A DNA stretch of 64,000 nucleotides from CAAFZY01 sp964410325. GTDB lineage: Bacteria; Pseudomonadota; Alphaproteobacteria; RF32; CAG-239. Both the position numbers and the translations under genes were made by a program. The stretch's first letter is position 1. Each line of letters starts with the position of its first letter. The stretch spans positions 8,674 through 72,673 of the forward strand of contig CAYPFN010000007.1 of NCBI GenBank assembly GCA_964410325.1, in the 5' to 3' direction. Below the pieces are notes generated by a model. The model ran no database searches. It was not told the origin of the DNA and saw nothing but the letters and a program-made list of their open reading frames with translations. Positions 28,401 to 36,851 of the stretch are shown in pieces.

Positions 28401-29637
28401 TGAAGAAATTGTTGTCGAGGAAATTTTTAAAGAAATTTGTGCAGGTAATACCTGTTATGAAAGCGATAGCGAATATTTTGTCGGGTTGCCACCAAAACCG
28501 CAGGATTTTATGGCGCCGAAAAAGATTGCGGCAACACCGACGGCGCCGTTGCGAGAGGTCGTGCACTTTGATAATACTGATTTTAATGAGATTGTCAAAT
28601 CGGACACATGGATGACAACAAGGTATGATTTCTTAAATCAGGGACAGGAAATGCCGGAAATTTGGCGGAGGATATTAGGAGGCAAAGGCTTTGTCGAAAG
28701 AGATATCGATATTGAAGATATTCTGTCTTACGATACAGCAGTGCTGGATAATCTCAGAATGGGGCTCTATCCCTGCACGACAGGTAAATACGATATTGAA
28801 CTCCGCAATGGTAATTACTATATAACTAGCGCTTCCGGAGAAAGTAAGGGATTCTGTTCGGAAATACAGTCGGTTAAAATAGAGGTTGGCACAGTAGGGC
28901 CGTCCGCAACCATCTACTTTACAAATGGGGGCGTCGTGTCCGGAAACGTAAGCCAGGCACCGGATAAGGAAAAAACCAGTGAGTTAGCCACAATTTTAAC
29001 CTATAAAAACGGCATAACATTTAATGATTATGTTAAACAAATTATGGAGTTTTACGAAAATTTAGAGAATTCTGACGATATTGACGAAGATGATGAAGAG
29101 CAGGAAAAGTTGTTCAGGAAAACATTACTGATACGTAATCAATTTGGTAATTTTCTTGACTTTGTCGAGCAGGAAATGCTTTATCAGGATAATCTGGATC
29201 AATTAGACGTTAAGGTTGACAGCAACCGTACAAAAATTATGGAACAGCTGGAAACAGTAGGGACGGATTATACGCTGGAAGCAGATTTTGATCTTTCAGA
29301 TACGGAGACATATGATGAACTTGTGGAAATGCTTGATTCAACCAAGAATAAGTATGTTCAGGAGGTAATCAATTTACTGCAGTCAATTCAGCCGTTAAAT
29401 GATGTTATTGAAGAAAAAATCACCAAAATCAACAACATTGCTGGTGCATTGCAAATGGATAGCGATGAATTGATACAGTTAAATGATAATATGTCAGGAG
29501 ATAGTGAATTATCGGAAAAAATTAAAAGCAAACAAACAGACAATGCCGTGCGAGACGAATATGATAAAGAAGCGCAAAGCGCTTATGAAGATAATTTAAA
29601 TAATTTTGAGGAACCCTATTGTGCAAATTATGATTAG
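25495..29637 (+). CDS. Giant exported coiled-coil protein 4 of the T4SS cluster (1380 aa)
   Basis: I know no family for this protein. The signal peptide (residues 1-27, ending VFG) is preceded by a perfect GGAGG ribosome-binding site. The mature protein has helical segments at about 40-280, a Thr-rich linker (about 285-325), and a cysteine-containing central domain (about 420-500, Cys pairs such as ENCAVNY, GEGCKLSG). A long coiled coil follows (about 690-860), then a second globular part at about 1000-1180 (LPPKPQDFMAPKK ... GLYPCTTGKYDIEL) and an acidic C-terminal helical tail. The size and lack of transmembrane helices exclude VirB6. It may be a structural or surface component, or a substrate, of the T4SS. 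Its position between virB4 and virB8 argues for a structural part. Confidence 0.6.
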   Translation: MKKYKLNKWVLLINISVMLNANAVFGFGVLPPGPVSPTIDPLTNVAESLEGASAQLLTAQDELQQLQGEVLSEIKSFTDNIGLNLGNTLFNKEKDKANLSSARTIEECQIADITNEASIVEAFHTLFLTYPADILEKYPENQRAVKLAYKNKAIEFGNDAMIEMYITVRDLEEKMEALKEEYDELSTCYVQGGSSNSSSCSSASSTEEELGVWSNYYKLNVIYDSMLSITEELIALKAQYEVAQAVLAGIEPVEETSEEDQVSYNDVFRYVRTDKNAFAQMFATMPTATSETTAETTQTTVSTVTTQTASSDESTTQTGILGSFVLTNNNAVAEQPNPNLDIVQATAYDISSPFAGTADQFQALIIANNAYQTVQKALKAHNLKQQMPEYRKVFVEYNKMKTLHEKAIEQLVKSENCAVNYIGKYYEDPIEMWYGEGCKLSGQNIFCDSNRSLTTEALKNLLPGDSLCENDKSKICSSYSINSYSSRAGFSGWLISAYKTAKAEKALNLDENDFATGLTEEDMETDVSNLASLSDQYSTEAQAGTSDISFLRPSDEPKTEAAIRESNLVAWQLGAEAAKAIGNDMASGSSEWGKLESKYPLWDDDKLVYKQYLTEKYKNMRIYIQTMNLQPFIAKFALAINDLLPSTGTVDEVVDWADVKSYNNSFLNKVLDLVSADKKNTKSFEEVENVQQQIDNAMNSLRTSFNAQMVSLNNQKDSIYVELDDENLALNDYKTEYNSAMQDKAAAEGDIEGQKVVIQISQERKAKSSDVMSNFESTAESTIVESNKTIATATQKAESVLPEIEIKRKSIDTLKVSLENKENEISHAKSSFAAEASSLEAQGISKLKAEITTMENAKASLLGNSSYLNDVANTTTYSNAIMLNILKSIITIADNGASNIREKIISKIDETAELIENMEDRRFDEAYYADITNLHKQMLDYIQHPDISISISDGILGSLLSVSTVNKLAEEIVVEEIFKEICAGNTCYESDSEYFVGLPPKPQDFMAPKKIAATPTAPLREVVHFDNTDFNEIVKSDTWMTTRYDFLNQGQEMPEIWRRILGGKGFVERDIDIEDILSYDTAVLDNLRMGLYPCTTGKYDIELRNGNYYITSASGESKGFCSEIQSVKIEVGTVGPSATIYFTNGGVVSGNVSQAPDKEKTSELATILTYKNGITFNDYVKQIMEFYENLENSDDIDEDDEEQEKLFRKTLLIRNQFGNFLDFVEQEMLYQDNLDQLDVKVDSNRTKIMEQLETVGTDYTLEADFDLSDTETYDELVEMLDSTKNKYVQEVINLLQSIQPLNDVIEEKITKINNIAGALQMDSDELIQLNDNMSGDSELSEKIKSKQTDNAVRDEYDKEAQSAYEDNLNNFEEPYCANYD

Positions 29638-29648
29638 TGGAAAGAAAA

Positions 29649-30407
29649 ATGGTTAATCAGCTGGGAAATGGTAATAAAGCTCTAGCCATTACGGATGCCA
29701 ATGCACCCAAAGCGCAATTTGAGTATATAACTGACAACAGTCCTGAATTGAAAGGGGCTAAAGAAAGTTATTATTGCTGGTTATCACGGTTGGTGATTTT
29801 GTTTGCTATAATATCTTTAGGTTTCTTTGCCAGCGCATCTTTGGTTTTGTTCCGGTTGGTTCCGGAAGTTACGGTTGAACCTTTTCTGATAATTAGGCAA
29901 GACAGTTCGGACGCCATGGTTCGTTATGAGCCGATTGCTGTTGATATGGCCTCTTCTAAACAGATGATGGAAACTTTTATCCGGCAGTATGTCATATTAC
30001 GTAATACCGTGTTAAACGATGAAAGAGAAATGCAAACGCGTTGGTTCGGCGGTGGCATGGTTGCCTATATGTCATCATTGCAGGTGTTTGCAGATTTTGA
30101 AAAAAAGAGCAAGGCGGAACTTAACCAATTGCTGCGCAGCAACACTGTTCGAGATGTTGAAATTATTTCAATTGGCATAGTCGGCGGTGAAAAAAGTCCG
30201 GTATGGAAGGTTGATTTCCGCACTTATGATTTATCGCCAGAAATGCGCAATGAAGCAAGCGGCAGCATGGTGCTGGTTACAAAATATTGGACGGCTTCAG
30301 TTACGGCGTTTTTTGTGCCAGAACGGTTGTTTATGTCTAAACGTTTAATGAATCCTCTTGGTTTTACCGTAACGCGATATTCGCAGACAGAAGTTGAAAT
30401 TCTTTAA
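29649..30407 (+). CDS. virB8: VirB8 inner-membrane core protein, copy 1
   Basis: This 252-residue bitopic protein starts at ATG 29649 (GGAAAG ribosome-binding site); the reading frame is open from 29637. A cytoplasmic tail of about 45 residues, one transmembrane helix (LVILFAIISLGFFASASLVLF) and a periplasmic NTF2-like domain form the VirB8 plan. The family motif NPLGFTVTRYS is at the C-terminus, preceded by the KYWTASVTAFF strand. VirB8 is the assembly nucleator of the inner-membrane complex. Confidence 0.88.
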   Translation: MVNQLGNGNKALAITDANAPKAQFEYITDNSPELKGAKESYYCWLSRLVILFAIISLGFFASASLVLFRLVPEVTVEPFLIIRQDSSDAMVRYEPIAVDMASSKQMMETFIRQYVILRNTVLNDEREMQTRWFGGGMVAYMSSLQVFADFEKKSKAELNQLLRSNTVRDVEIISIGIVGGEKSPVWKVDFRTYDLSPEMRNEASGSMVLVTKYWTASVTAFFVPERLFMSKRLMNPLGFTVTRYSQTEVEIL

Positions 30408-30553
30408 TTTATATTAATCTTTTTCAATTATGATAGCCTAAAGCATTTCTCTAACTTGTTGATAAGTTGGGGATGTGCACGCTTCATGTTAGACTTTTAA
30501 AAAGAAAAAGTTTAATGTATTTATGTCGGAATATATATAAAAGGAACATTGCA

Positions 30554-30742
30554 ATGTATAAAAAGGTTATTTTATTAGGGGCGGTTCTAATTTTGGCGGC
30601 ATGCGGGATGTTCGGTTCATACTATGAACCAGAGCCGGTTGGCATCGGTAAAGATGTTAATGAATTAAAACTTTCTCCATGCGCCTGCATTGAAATAGAA
30701 TTACCAAAAACGCTTCCAGATTGGTTCGTAGCAATGATATAG
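30554..30742 (+). CDS. virB7: Small VirB7-like lipoprotein
   Basis: This 62-residue protein (ATG 30554, AAGGA ribosome-binding site) has a lipoprotein signal with lipobox ILAAC at residue 17 or so, followed by a short mature part with a CAC motif. Small size, the lipobox and the location next to virB8/virB9 fit VirB7, which lines the outer-membrane core with VirB9 and VirB10. The sequence is too short to prove homology. The frame upstream to 30467 has no supporting ribosome-binding site. Confidence 0.65.
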   Translation: MYKKVILLGAVLILAACGMFGSYYEPEPVGIGKDVNELKLSPCACIEIELPKTLPDWFVAMI

Positions 30743-30749
30743 GTGTGAT

Positions 30750-31499
30750 ATGGCAGATCGTTTAGGCATAAATAGTACTGAACAACGTTTAATCGGCAAT
30801 AGGACAGGTATGCCGCGGCAGATTGTGCGAAAAAGTCAGCCGCATCGCCATGAGGGAGATGAAGTTGTCGTTAATGCCAGTGAAAAAAGATATTTATGGA
30901 CGGCACGGGCGTTTGCCGTTGTCGTTGCGATCAGCTTATGTTGTAACATGGTATTGATTTTAGCAATCACTCAATTGTTGCCCCTGTATCGAATAGAACC
31001 CTTTCTTTTAACTTTTGAAAGTAAAGAAGAACAGGTATATGATATTGTGCCTCTGACCAATATGGATAATCAAAAAGCTATTACGGAGGTCTTTGTTCGG
31101 GAATATGTCTTGTTGAGAAGCGCGTTTACCAATGATGTGCAAGAAATGGAATCCCGCTGGATGCCTGGCGGTCCATTGCAGGAAATGTCATCATCCGCGG
31201 TATATCAGGCTTTTATAGATCGGACGGCGACACAGGCTTTGGATATCATCAGAACAAGAAAGTTGCATCGAATTGTCCGTATTATGACGGTTAATGAGTT
31301 GAGCAAGGGGTTGTGGCAAGTTGAATACGAAACTAGAGATATGTATCCAGATTCAGTCACGCCAGAGGTAAATTATTGGACTGCTTCTTTAAGGATTATG
31401 TATCGCAAAAAAATTGTTAAATACGGCGAACGTCTGAGCAATCCGGTTGGTTTTACCGTAACCAGATATTCGCTTTCACATAACAAAGCGAATGATTAG
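30750..31499 (+). CDS. VirB8 inner-membrane core protein, copy 2
   Basis: This second VirB8-type protein has 249 residues: a basic cytoplasmic tail (about 1-50), one transmembrane helix (FAVVVAISLCCNMVLILAITQL) and a periplasmic domain ending in the motif NPVGFTVTRYS. It is clearly paralogous to copy 1 (shared YWTASLRIM/NPxGFTVTRYS ending and the FVREYVLLRSA segment) but diverged in between. Two VirB8 paralogues suggest a hetero-oligomeric ring. It begins 7 nt after the small lipoprotein gene. Confidence 0.86.
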   Translation: MADRLGINSTEQRLIGNRTGMPRQIVRKSQPHRHEGDEVVVNASEKRYLWTARAFAVVVAISLCCNMVLILAITQLLPLYRIEPFLLTFESKEEQVYDIVPLTNMDNQKAITEVFVREYVLLRSAFTNDVQEMESRWMPGGPLQEMSSSAVYQAFIDRTATQALDIIRTRKLHRIVRIMTVNELSKGLWQVEYETRDMYPDSVTPEVNYWTASLRIMYRKKIVKYGERLSNPVGFTVTRYSLSHNKAND

Positions 31500-31519
31500 A
31501 AATAAAGGTGTATTAAAAT

Positions 31520-33157
31520 ATGAAACGTTATCTGACAAAAATATTATCCGTTTTAGCTTTAGGCGTAGTGCCGTTTTCAGCTAGCGGACAGGCGACAATA
31601 GACAGCCTAAATCAAAATGCGGATCAAAGTCAGGGGATGTATCAGCCGATGAATATTGGCTATACTGGCATCAGTTCTTTGGGTATGATGCAGAGCGCCT
31701 GGTTAGATCCATTGCAAAATTTAGGAGAAGGGCAAAGCAGACCGGCGTATTCCAAATACTATTGGACGCCGGATCTAGTACTTCCAGTACGTTTGCGCGA
31801 AGGTATGATAACGTTGGTTAATTTTCCAGATTGGGAGCTGGTTGAAGATGTGTATATCGGCGACAGCAAAACTTTTGACGGTCGGATTTCTGGACCGAGC
31901 ACGTTGCTGTTATACCCTAAACAGGGAGCAATGGTCGGCGTTGACACCAATATCATTGTTTTCGGCCGTTCCGGAAATAAATATGTTTTCTATGCCCGTA
32001 GCGAAGGGGTTAACACCGAGCGTTTAACAAACTCGATTATTGATATTGAAGTGGTAGATTCAGGAAAAAATGGTAGTGCCGCCGGAAACTTTGGCAGCAG
32101 TTCCGGCGGTGGACGCATTAATGCTAGTGCTTATTATGGAGGAAATAGCAAATCCGTTGATTCAACGTTTACCAAAAGATATCAGAAAGAAGACTGGATT
32201 AAAAGTATACCGCTTGATCCTTCTCAGTTTCGTTTTGATATTGAAATCTATGTTCCCAACCCAGATGATGTTGTCATTGCGCCGGAACGTGTTTGGCATG
32301 ATGATATTTTTACTTACATTGATTTAGGCGAAAAATCGCTTAATATGTTGCAGCGGCCGATAGTCACATTGATTGTTGAACGAAGCGAAACGCCGGTTGG
32401 TTTTAGAACAAAAGGGCCTAACAACCGTTTAATTATTGTTGAAGGCGTCGGTGATATGGTTTTGCGCAACGGCAAACGTATTATCTGTCTTAAAATGCGT
32501 CGAGATGATGCGGAAGGGTTGGATAATGTGACATATGCCGAAAGCAATGATTGGGATGTGCCACCGGCAATCCCTGGAAATGCGAAAGCGACGTCTTCAG
32601 ACAGCAGTGCCAGTGGCAAAACATCAGGATACAGTGCAGGCTCTAACGGTGCGGGGAATGGAAACGGATATCGCTCTTCGAATTATGGAGCAGATAATGA
32701 AGTTATCGGCGAAAAAAGTTTTAAAATTGGTTCGGATGGCGAATTATTAGCGGCGGAATATGCTAATGGTTCTTCGGACGATGGTATTGATTACAGCAAA
32801 ATGCATCGTTTGCCCCGTCAAAACACGATGATGAACGGTGGCAACGACGATCTCTTTGCAAAATATCGTTACGGTAGCGGTTTTGAAGGAGACAGCAACG
32901 CCAGTATTTCGGTTGAACTTGGAACGGATGCCGATGTCAATAATCTAGAAAATTTATGGAGCGAGCTTTCCAGAAAATATTCTTCAGTTTTAGGCTCGTA
33001 TCAACCGTTTTATTCAGTTGATGCTCCGGCTGACGGACAAGGCAGAGAGCTGTTCCATTTGCGAATAGGGCCAGTGCAGTCAATTGATGCTGGTGATAAT
33101 ATTTGCAGTCAGTTAGGCCGCAATGGTGTCTTTTGCAGTGTTGTCAGAGTGCAATAA
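31520..33157 (+). CDS. virB9: VirB9-like core protein with C-terminal SPOR domain
   Basis: This 545-residue protein is about twice the usual VirB9 length. A signal peptide (about 1-24, SASGQA) is followed by a VirB9 N-terminal domain (EGMITLVNFPDWELVEDVYI ... GVDTNIIVFGRSGNKYVFYA), a Gly/Ser insertion, and the VirB9 C-terminal domain (YIDLGEKSLNMLQRPIV ... NNRLIIVEGVGDMVL) that binds VirB7 and VirB10. A Ser/Gly linker (about 350-440) leads to a SPOR-type domain in the last ~80 residues (SISVELGTDADVNNLENLW, HLRIGPVQSIDAGDNIC). SPOR domains bind septal, denuded peptidoglycan, so this predicts anchoring of the T4SS core to the cell wall or division site. The fusion is uncommon as far as I know. 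Confidence 0.85.
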   Translation: MKRYLTKILSVLALGVVPFSASGQATIDSLNQNADQSQGMYQPMNIGYTGISSLGMMQSAWLDPLQNLGEGQSRPAYSKYYWTPDLVLPVRLREGMITLVNFPDWELVEDVYIGDSKTFDGRISGPSTLLLYPKQGAMVGVDTNIIVFGRSGNKYVFYARSEGVNTERLTNSIIDIEVVDSGKNGSAAGNFGSSSGGGRINASAYYGGNSKSVDSTFTKRYQKEDWIKSIPLDPSQFRFDIEIYVPNPDDVVIAPERVWHDDIFTYIDLGEKSLNMLQRPIVTLIVERSETPVGFRTKGPNNRLIIVEGVGDMVLRNGKRIICLKMRRDDAEGLDNVTYAESNDWDVPPAIPGNAKATSSDSSASGKTSGYSAGSNGAGNGNGYRSSNYGADNEVIGEKSFKIGSDGELLAAEYANGSSDDGIDYSKMHRLPRQNTMMNGGNDDLFAKYRYGSGFEGDSNASISVELGTDADVNNLENLWSELSRKYSSVLGSYQPFYSVDAPADGQGRELFHLRIGPVQSIDAGDNICSQLGRNGVFCSVVRVQ

Positions 33158-33172
33158 ACGGACGAGAGGATA

Positions 33173-36100
33173 ATGAGCAAAGAATTATTAACACATTCGG
33201 AAAGGTATGTTCGTAAAACCAATCGTATTATATTAATCGTTGGTATCACTTCTTTTATTGTGTTTTTATTTGGTCTTTTGCTTTTATTTTCCAGCGGTAC
33301 ATCAACAACCGAATATGAAGAACCTGTTTTTACGGCGGATGATGATGCTTTGAATTTTGGCAACAATGTTAATCCGCTAATGAATAACATTGAGTTTGAG
33401 GATGTGGAAAAAGGCGAACTCCCAATTACCACAACCCCTGATCCAGTTAATATGGGCCAGGTTGTTTTAGGAACGGAAGCCAAAAATGTTCTAACAATTG
33501 GCACGAACGGAAGAGCTGCCATCCGTATCGTGTCTGTGAAGTTGGCAGAACCTCCTTTTGAAGGTTTTACTTTCAGCGATGGATGTACCAGCGCCGAGCT
33601 GCGGGGAAATCAAACTTGTAATATTACAATGAATTGGGCACCGATAACCGCCGGTAATGTCCAAAATAATTTCATTGTTTCATGGCATGAAACAAATGTT
33701 AGTGCTCAAAATGCCAAAGCACAAAAAGTGCCGGTTGATGGTAAGGCAATCACCAAAGAAGAATGTAATTTCTGTACAATAGATTCTGCCAGCGCGCTGA
33801 CCAATGGTAGAATCATCCGCGATGCAAACGGCGATTTAATAGGTTATTTAGATGAGAATGGTTATATTCGTGATGCCAACGGCAATATTATCGGTCAGAT
33901 TTCGGAAGACGGAACCATTCTTGATGCCAATGGTAAAAGTATCGGCCATATGCGTGAAGACGGTTCAATCGTCGATGGAAACAGCAATGTCATCGGTTAT
34001 GTGAAAGCCGATAATACAAAAACCCGTTTGGCCTATGGCCCGAATGGCGAGGTTATAGGGTATATTGATGAAGATGGTTATGTTCGTGATACAAACGGAA
34101 ATATTATCGGTCGGGTTAATGAAAATGGTTTAATTGTTGATGAAAATGGTAATGTCATTGGTGTTGCTGGCAACAAAAAACTGATTTACGATGAAAACAG
34201 TAATGTTATTGGCTATGTAACGACAGACGGACGAGCGGTTGATTTTAACGGAAATTTTCTTGGCACTGTAAATGCTGACGGGAGTATTGTTGACCGAAAT
34301 GGCCAAAAGATCGGCAAAGTTGTTGAAGCCGGTTATGTATATGATGCCAACGGTAATATTATCGGTCGGGTTTTAGATGATGGAACGGTTGTGGATATGG
34401 AAGGTAATGTTATCGGCCGCTTAAATGAAAATGGAGAAGTGGTTGATATAAACGGTAATGTTATCGGTTATGTTAGCAAAGCCGGACGTACGGTAATTGA
34501 TGAAAATGGTAATCCTTTAGGGGTTGTCATGCCAGATAATTCTATTGTTGATGAGAATGGCAATATTATCGGTTACATTGATGAAAATGGTGATGCTTAT
34601 AAATTAAGCGGCGAAAAAATTGGCAAGATGGGACCATCCCGGCGTTTGTATTATGATGCCAATGGCAATCCAATCGGCTATATTGATGAAAACGGCAATA
34701 TTATAGATTTTAACGGCAATAAAATAGGTCAAGTTCTGGAAGATGGAACGGTGCTTGATGCTAATGGCAATGTTATTGGTCGCATACTCGAAGATGGAAC
34801 TATTGTTGATGCTAACGGTAATGTTATCGGTAAGGCGGGAGAGTATGTCAATTTGGCTCTTGATGAAAACGGCAACGTCATAGGTTACGTTAACAGCAAA
34901 GGCGAGATTATTGGTAAAAATGGTGAAGTAATAGGTTATGTAGACAAAGACGGTAATATTATCAGCAATAAGGCAGTTAAAATAGGTTCTATCGTCAGAA
35001 CTGAGCTGATTCCAGTAACGCCGGCTGGAACAATTTTAGGAACGGTTTCTTCGACCGGGGAGATTGTTAATGAAAAAGGGCAGAGTTTTGGCCGGATACT
35101 TCCTAATACTTTAATTCGTAACGCTAATGGCTCAAAAATAATCGCCCGCGGCATGAGAGGCGGAACAATTGTCGGCTGGGGCTGTAGTAATGTCGGACAG
35201 CTTAATCAGGATGGAACAATCACTAAAAATGGTCAGGAAATGCCTTATAGTATTTATCCTGACGGCGGTGTTTATAACAGCAGCGGACAGTTTCTCGGTA
35301 ATGTCGTTCCCCTCGGGCGGGTTTTTGATAACCGCTGTAATTATTTAGGGACAGCCAATGAGCAGGGTATTGTTCAAACCGATAACAAGCGTTATGTTGG
35401 CTGTGTTAATCCTGACGGAATGGTTTTAAATGACAACGGAGATGTTATCGGCAAAGTTGTGGAATATAAGATAGCCGTCAATGCTGAAGGTCAGACTGTG
35501 GGTAAAATGACACCAAACGGCACTATTGTGTCTGAAGCAATGTTGCCAATAGGTTGTAGCAATGAAGCTGGCGAAGTCTTTAATAAAGATGGAGCGTATC
35601 AAGGTAATTTGGTTGATAAGTTTTATGTGTTTGATTTAAATGGTACGTATTTGAACACATTTCAAAATGACGGCACCCTGAACTTAAAACAATATCCGGG
35701 TGCGCGCTTATTCTTGCATAAGTATATTGTTAACACAAACAATAAAATTATCGGGGTGGCTTTCCCGGAAAGAAATGTTGTAGTTAATGCCAACGGCGAT
35801 ATTTTAGGAAAACTTTTTGCAGATGGAAACATCTATGACGGCAAAGGTATTGTTGTCGATAAGATTACAGGTGACGGCTTAAGTTTTTATACCGGTGGCG
35901 CCGGAAAGATTTTGCCAGCTGGCACTGTTGTCAATACTTCCGGCCAGCAAGTTGGGTTTATCAATCCAGACGGTCGAGTATTAACGCGGTTTGGAGAATA
36001 TCTTGGACAGGCCGATGTCAAGGGTCGGTGGCTGGATACCAAAGGCGTGTATGCCGGAGGGGTTGTTCTGCCAGGTGCAGCCATCGGGTATGACGGTTCT

Positions 36101-36850
36101 TATCTGGGATATGTTACGGCTAATGGCAATGTGGTGAATATGTCCGGTAAGGTTACAGGTTACGAAAGCGGCGACGGGCTGATTTTAAATGCGACTGGCA
36201 AAGTTCTTGGTGAAGTTGTTCCAACGGCTGTGTTAATAGATTTATTTGGTAATTACAGCGGCTACTCGAATGCTATTGGCGATGTGGCAGACTTAACTGG
36301 AAAGGTGGTAACGGCAGTTTTACCTGGGGGCTCAACGGATAAAGGGTTAAGTGTCTTAAAGAGAGGCATTGTCATAGATTTCGGCGGAAAAATTATCGGT
36401 GCTGTCATGCCGGACGGTACAGTCATTAATACAAAGAATGTTGTTGTTGGTAAAATTTATTCAGATGGAAAAGTTGTAAATTCGGAAGGTCATTTAATTG
36501 GCGAAGTTGTCTATGGAGATATAGTCATAAGCAATCAGGATCAAGTCATAGGGTATATAGGTTTTGACGGAACTGTCCGAAACAACGGCAATGTGGTGAT
36601 AGGCAAAGTTTTGTCGGGAGGTTTGGCCGTGGACAATCAAAATAATATTTTGGGAACAGTTTATAAAATCGGTACAGCTGTTCTTTCCGATGATGGGCGT
36701 TATCTCGGTCGATTAGCGGCAGATGGAAAGGTTATTGGAGCGGCGGGCGAAAGTATAGGATATTTGAAAAATAACGGTTCATTTGTAAATTTGGATAAAA
36801 ATGTAGCGGGCTATACATTACAAGACGTTGCGCAGAATCGGAGGAATTAA
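33173..36850 (+). CDS. Inner-membrane-anchored giant repeat protein (N-terminal half of a split VirB10 system)
   Basis: This 1225-residue protein has a short cytoplasmic tail, one transmembrane helix (about residues 20-44, IILIVGITSFIVFLFGLLLL) as in the N-terminus of VirB10, and an ASH/immunoglobulin-like domain (about 85-195, with TFSDGC and NQTCNITMNW). From about residue 215 to the end it consists of tandem ~17-residue repeats of the form D-x-N-G-N-x-I-G-x-V-x-x-D-G-x-I-V, nearly regular up to residue ~600 and degenerate after. There is no VirB10 beta-barrel domain. It overlaps the next gene's frame but not its likely start. The repeat pattern recalls fungal DUF3659-like repeats, from memory. 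The N-terminus and gene order (between virB9 and virB10) support a VirB10-anchor role, by inference. Confidence 0.7.
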   Translation: MSKELLTHSERYVRKTNRIILIVGITSFIVFLFGLLLLFSSGTSTTEYEEPVFTADDDALNFGNNVNPLMNNIEFEDVEKGELPITTTPDPVNMGQVVLGTEAKNVLTIGTNGRAAIRIVSVKLAEPPFEGFTFSDGCTSAELRGNQTCNITMNWAPITAGNVQNNFIVSWHETNVSAQNAKAQKVPVDGKAITKEECNFCTIDSASALTNGRIIRDANGDLIGYLDENGYIRDANGNIIGQISEDGTILDANGKSIGHMREDGSIVDGNSNVIGYVKADNTKTRLAYGPNGEVIGYIDEDGYVRDTNGNIIGRVNENGLIVDENGNVIGVAGNKKLIYDENSNVIGYVTTDGRAVDFNGNFLGTVNADGSIVDRNGQKIGKVVEAGYVYDANGNIIGRVLDDGTVVDMEGNVIGRLNENGEVVDINGNVIGYVSKAGRTVIDENGNPLGVVMPDNSIVDENGNIIGYIDENGDAYKLSGEKIGKMGPSRRLYYDANGNPIGYIDENGNIIDFNGNKIGQVLEDGTVLDANGNVIGRILEDGTIVDANGNVIGKAGEYVNLALDENGNVIGYVNSKGEIIGKNGEVIGYVDKDGNIISNKAVKIGSIVRTELIPVTPAGTILGTVSSTGEIVNEKGQSFGRILPNTLIRNANGSKIIARGMRGGTIVGWGCSNVGQLNQDGTITKNGQEMPYSIYPDGGVYNSSGQFLGNVVPLGRVFDNRCNYLGTANEQGIVQTDNKRYVGCVNPDGMVLNDNGDVIGKVVEYKIAVNAEGQTVGKMTPNGTIVSEAMLPIGCSNEAGEVFNKDGAYQGNLVDKFYVFDLNGTYLNTFQNDGTLNLKQYPGARLFLHKYIVNTNNKIIGVAFPERNVVVNANGDILGKLFADGNIYDGKGIVVDKITGDGLSFYTGGAGKILPAGTVVNTSGQQVGFINPDGRVLTRFGEYLGQADVKGRWLDTKGVYAGGVVLPGAAIGYDGSYLGYVTANGNVVNMSGKVTGYESGDGLILNATGKVLGEVVPTAVLIDLFGNYSGYSNAIGDVADLTGKVVTAVLPGGSTDKGLSVLKRGIVIDFGGKIIGAVMPDGTVINTKNVVVGKIYSDGKVVNSEGHLIGEVVYGDIVISNQDQVIGYIGFDGTVRNNGNVVIGKVLSGGLAVDNQNNILGTVYKIGTAVLSDDGRYLGRLAADGKVIGAAGESIGYLKNNGSFVNLDKNVAGYTLQDVAQNRRN
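33815..36800 (+). repeat. Coding tandem repeats of about 51 nt, array A
   Basis: In-frame repeats encode D-x-N-G-N-x-I-G units. At least 20 well-preserved units lie between about 33815 and 34960, with near-identical stretches such as GGTAATGTTATCGGT occurring many times. Later units are diverged. The arrangement can support recombination-driven gain and loss of units without breaking the frame. Confidence 0.9.
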
Positions 36851-36851
36851 A

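Noticed and set aside
25495..29637. Identification as VirB6
   Set aside because: Apart from the signal peptide it has no transmembrane helices, whereas VirB6 is polytopic.
33815..35000. Regularly repeated DNA that could look like a CRISPR or non-coding repeat array
   Set aside because: The repeats are continuous, lack spacers, keep one reading frame for over 1000 codons and encode a conserved peptide motif.
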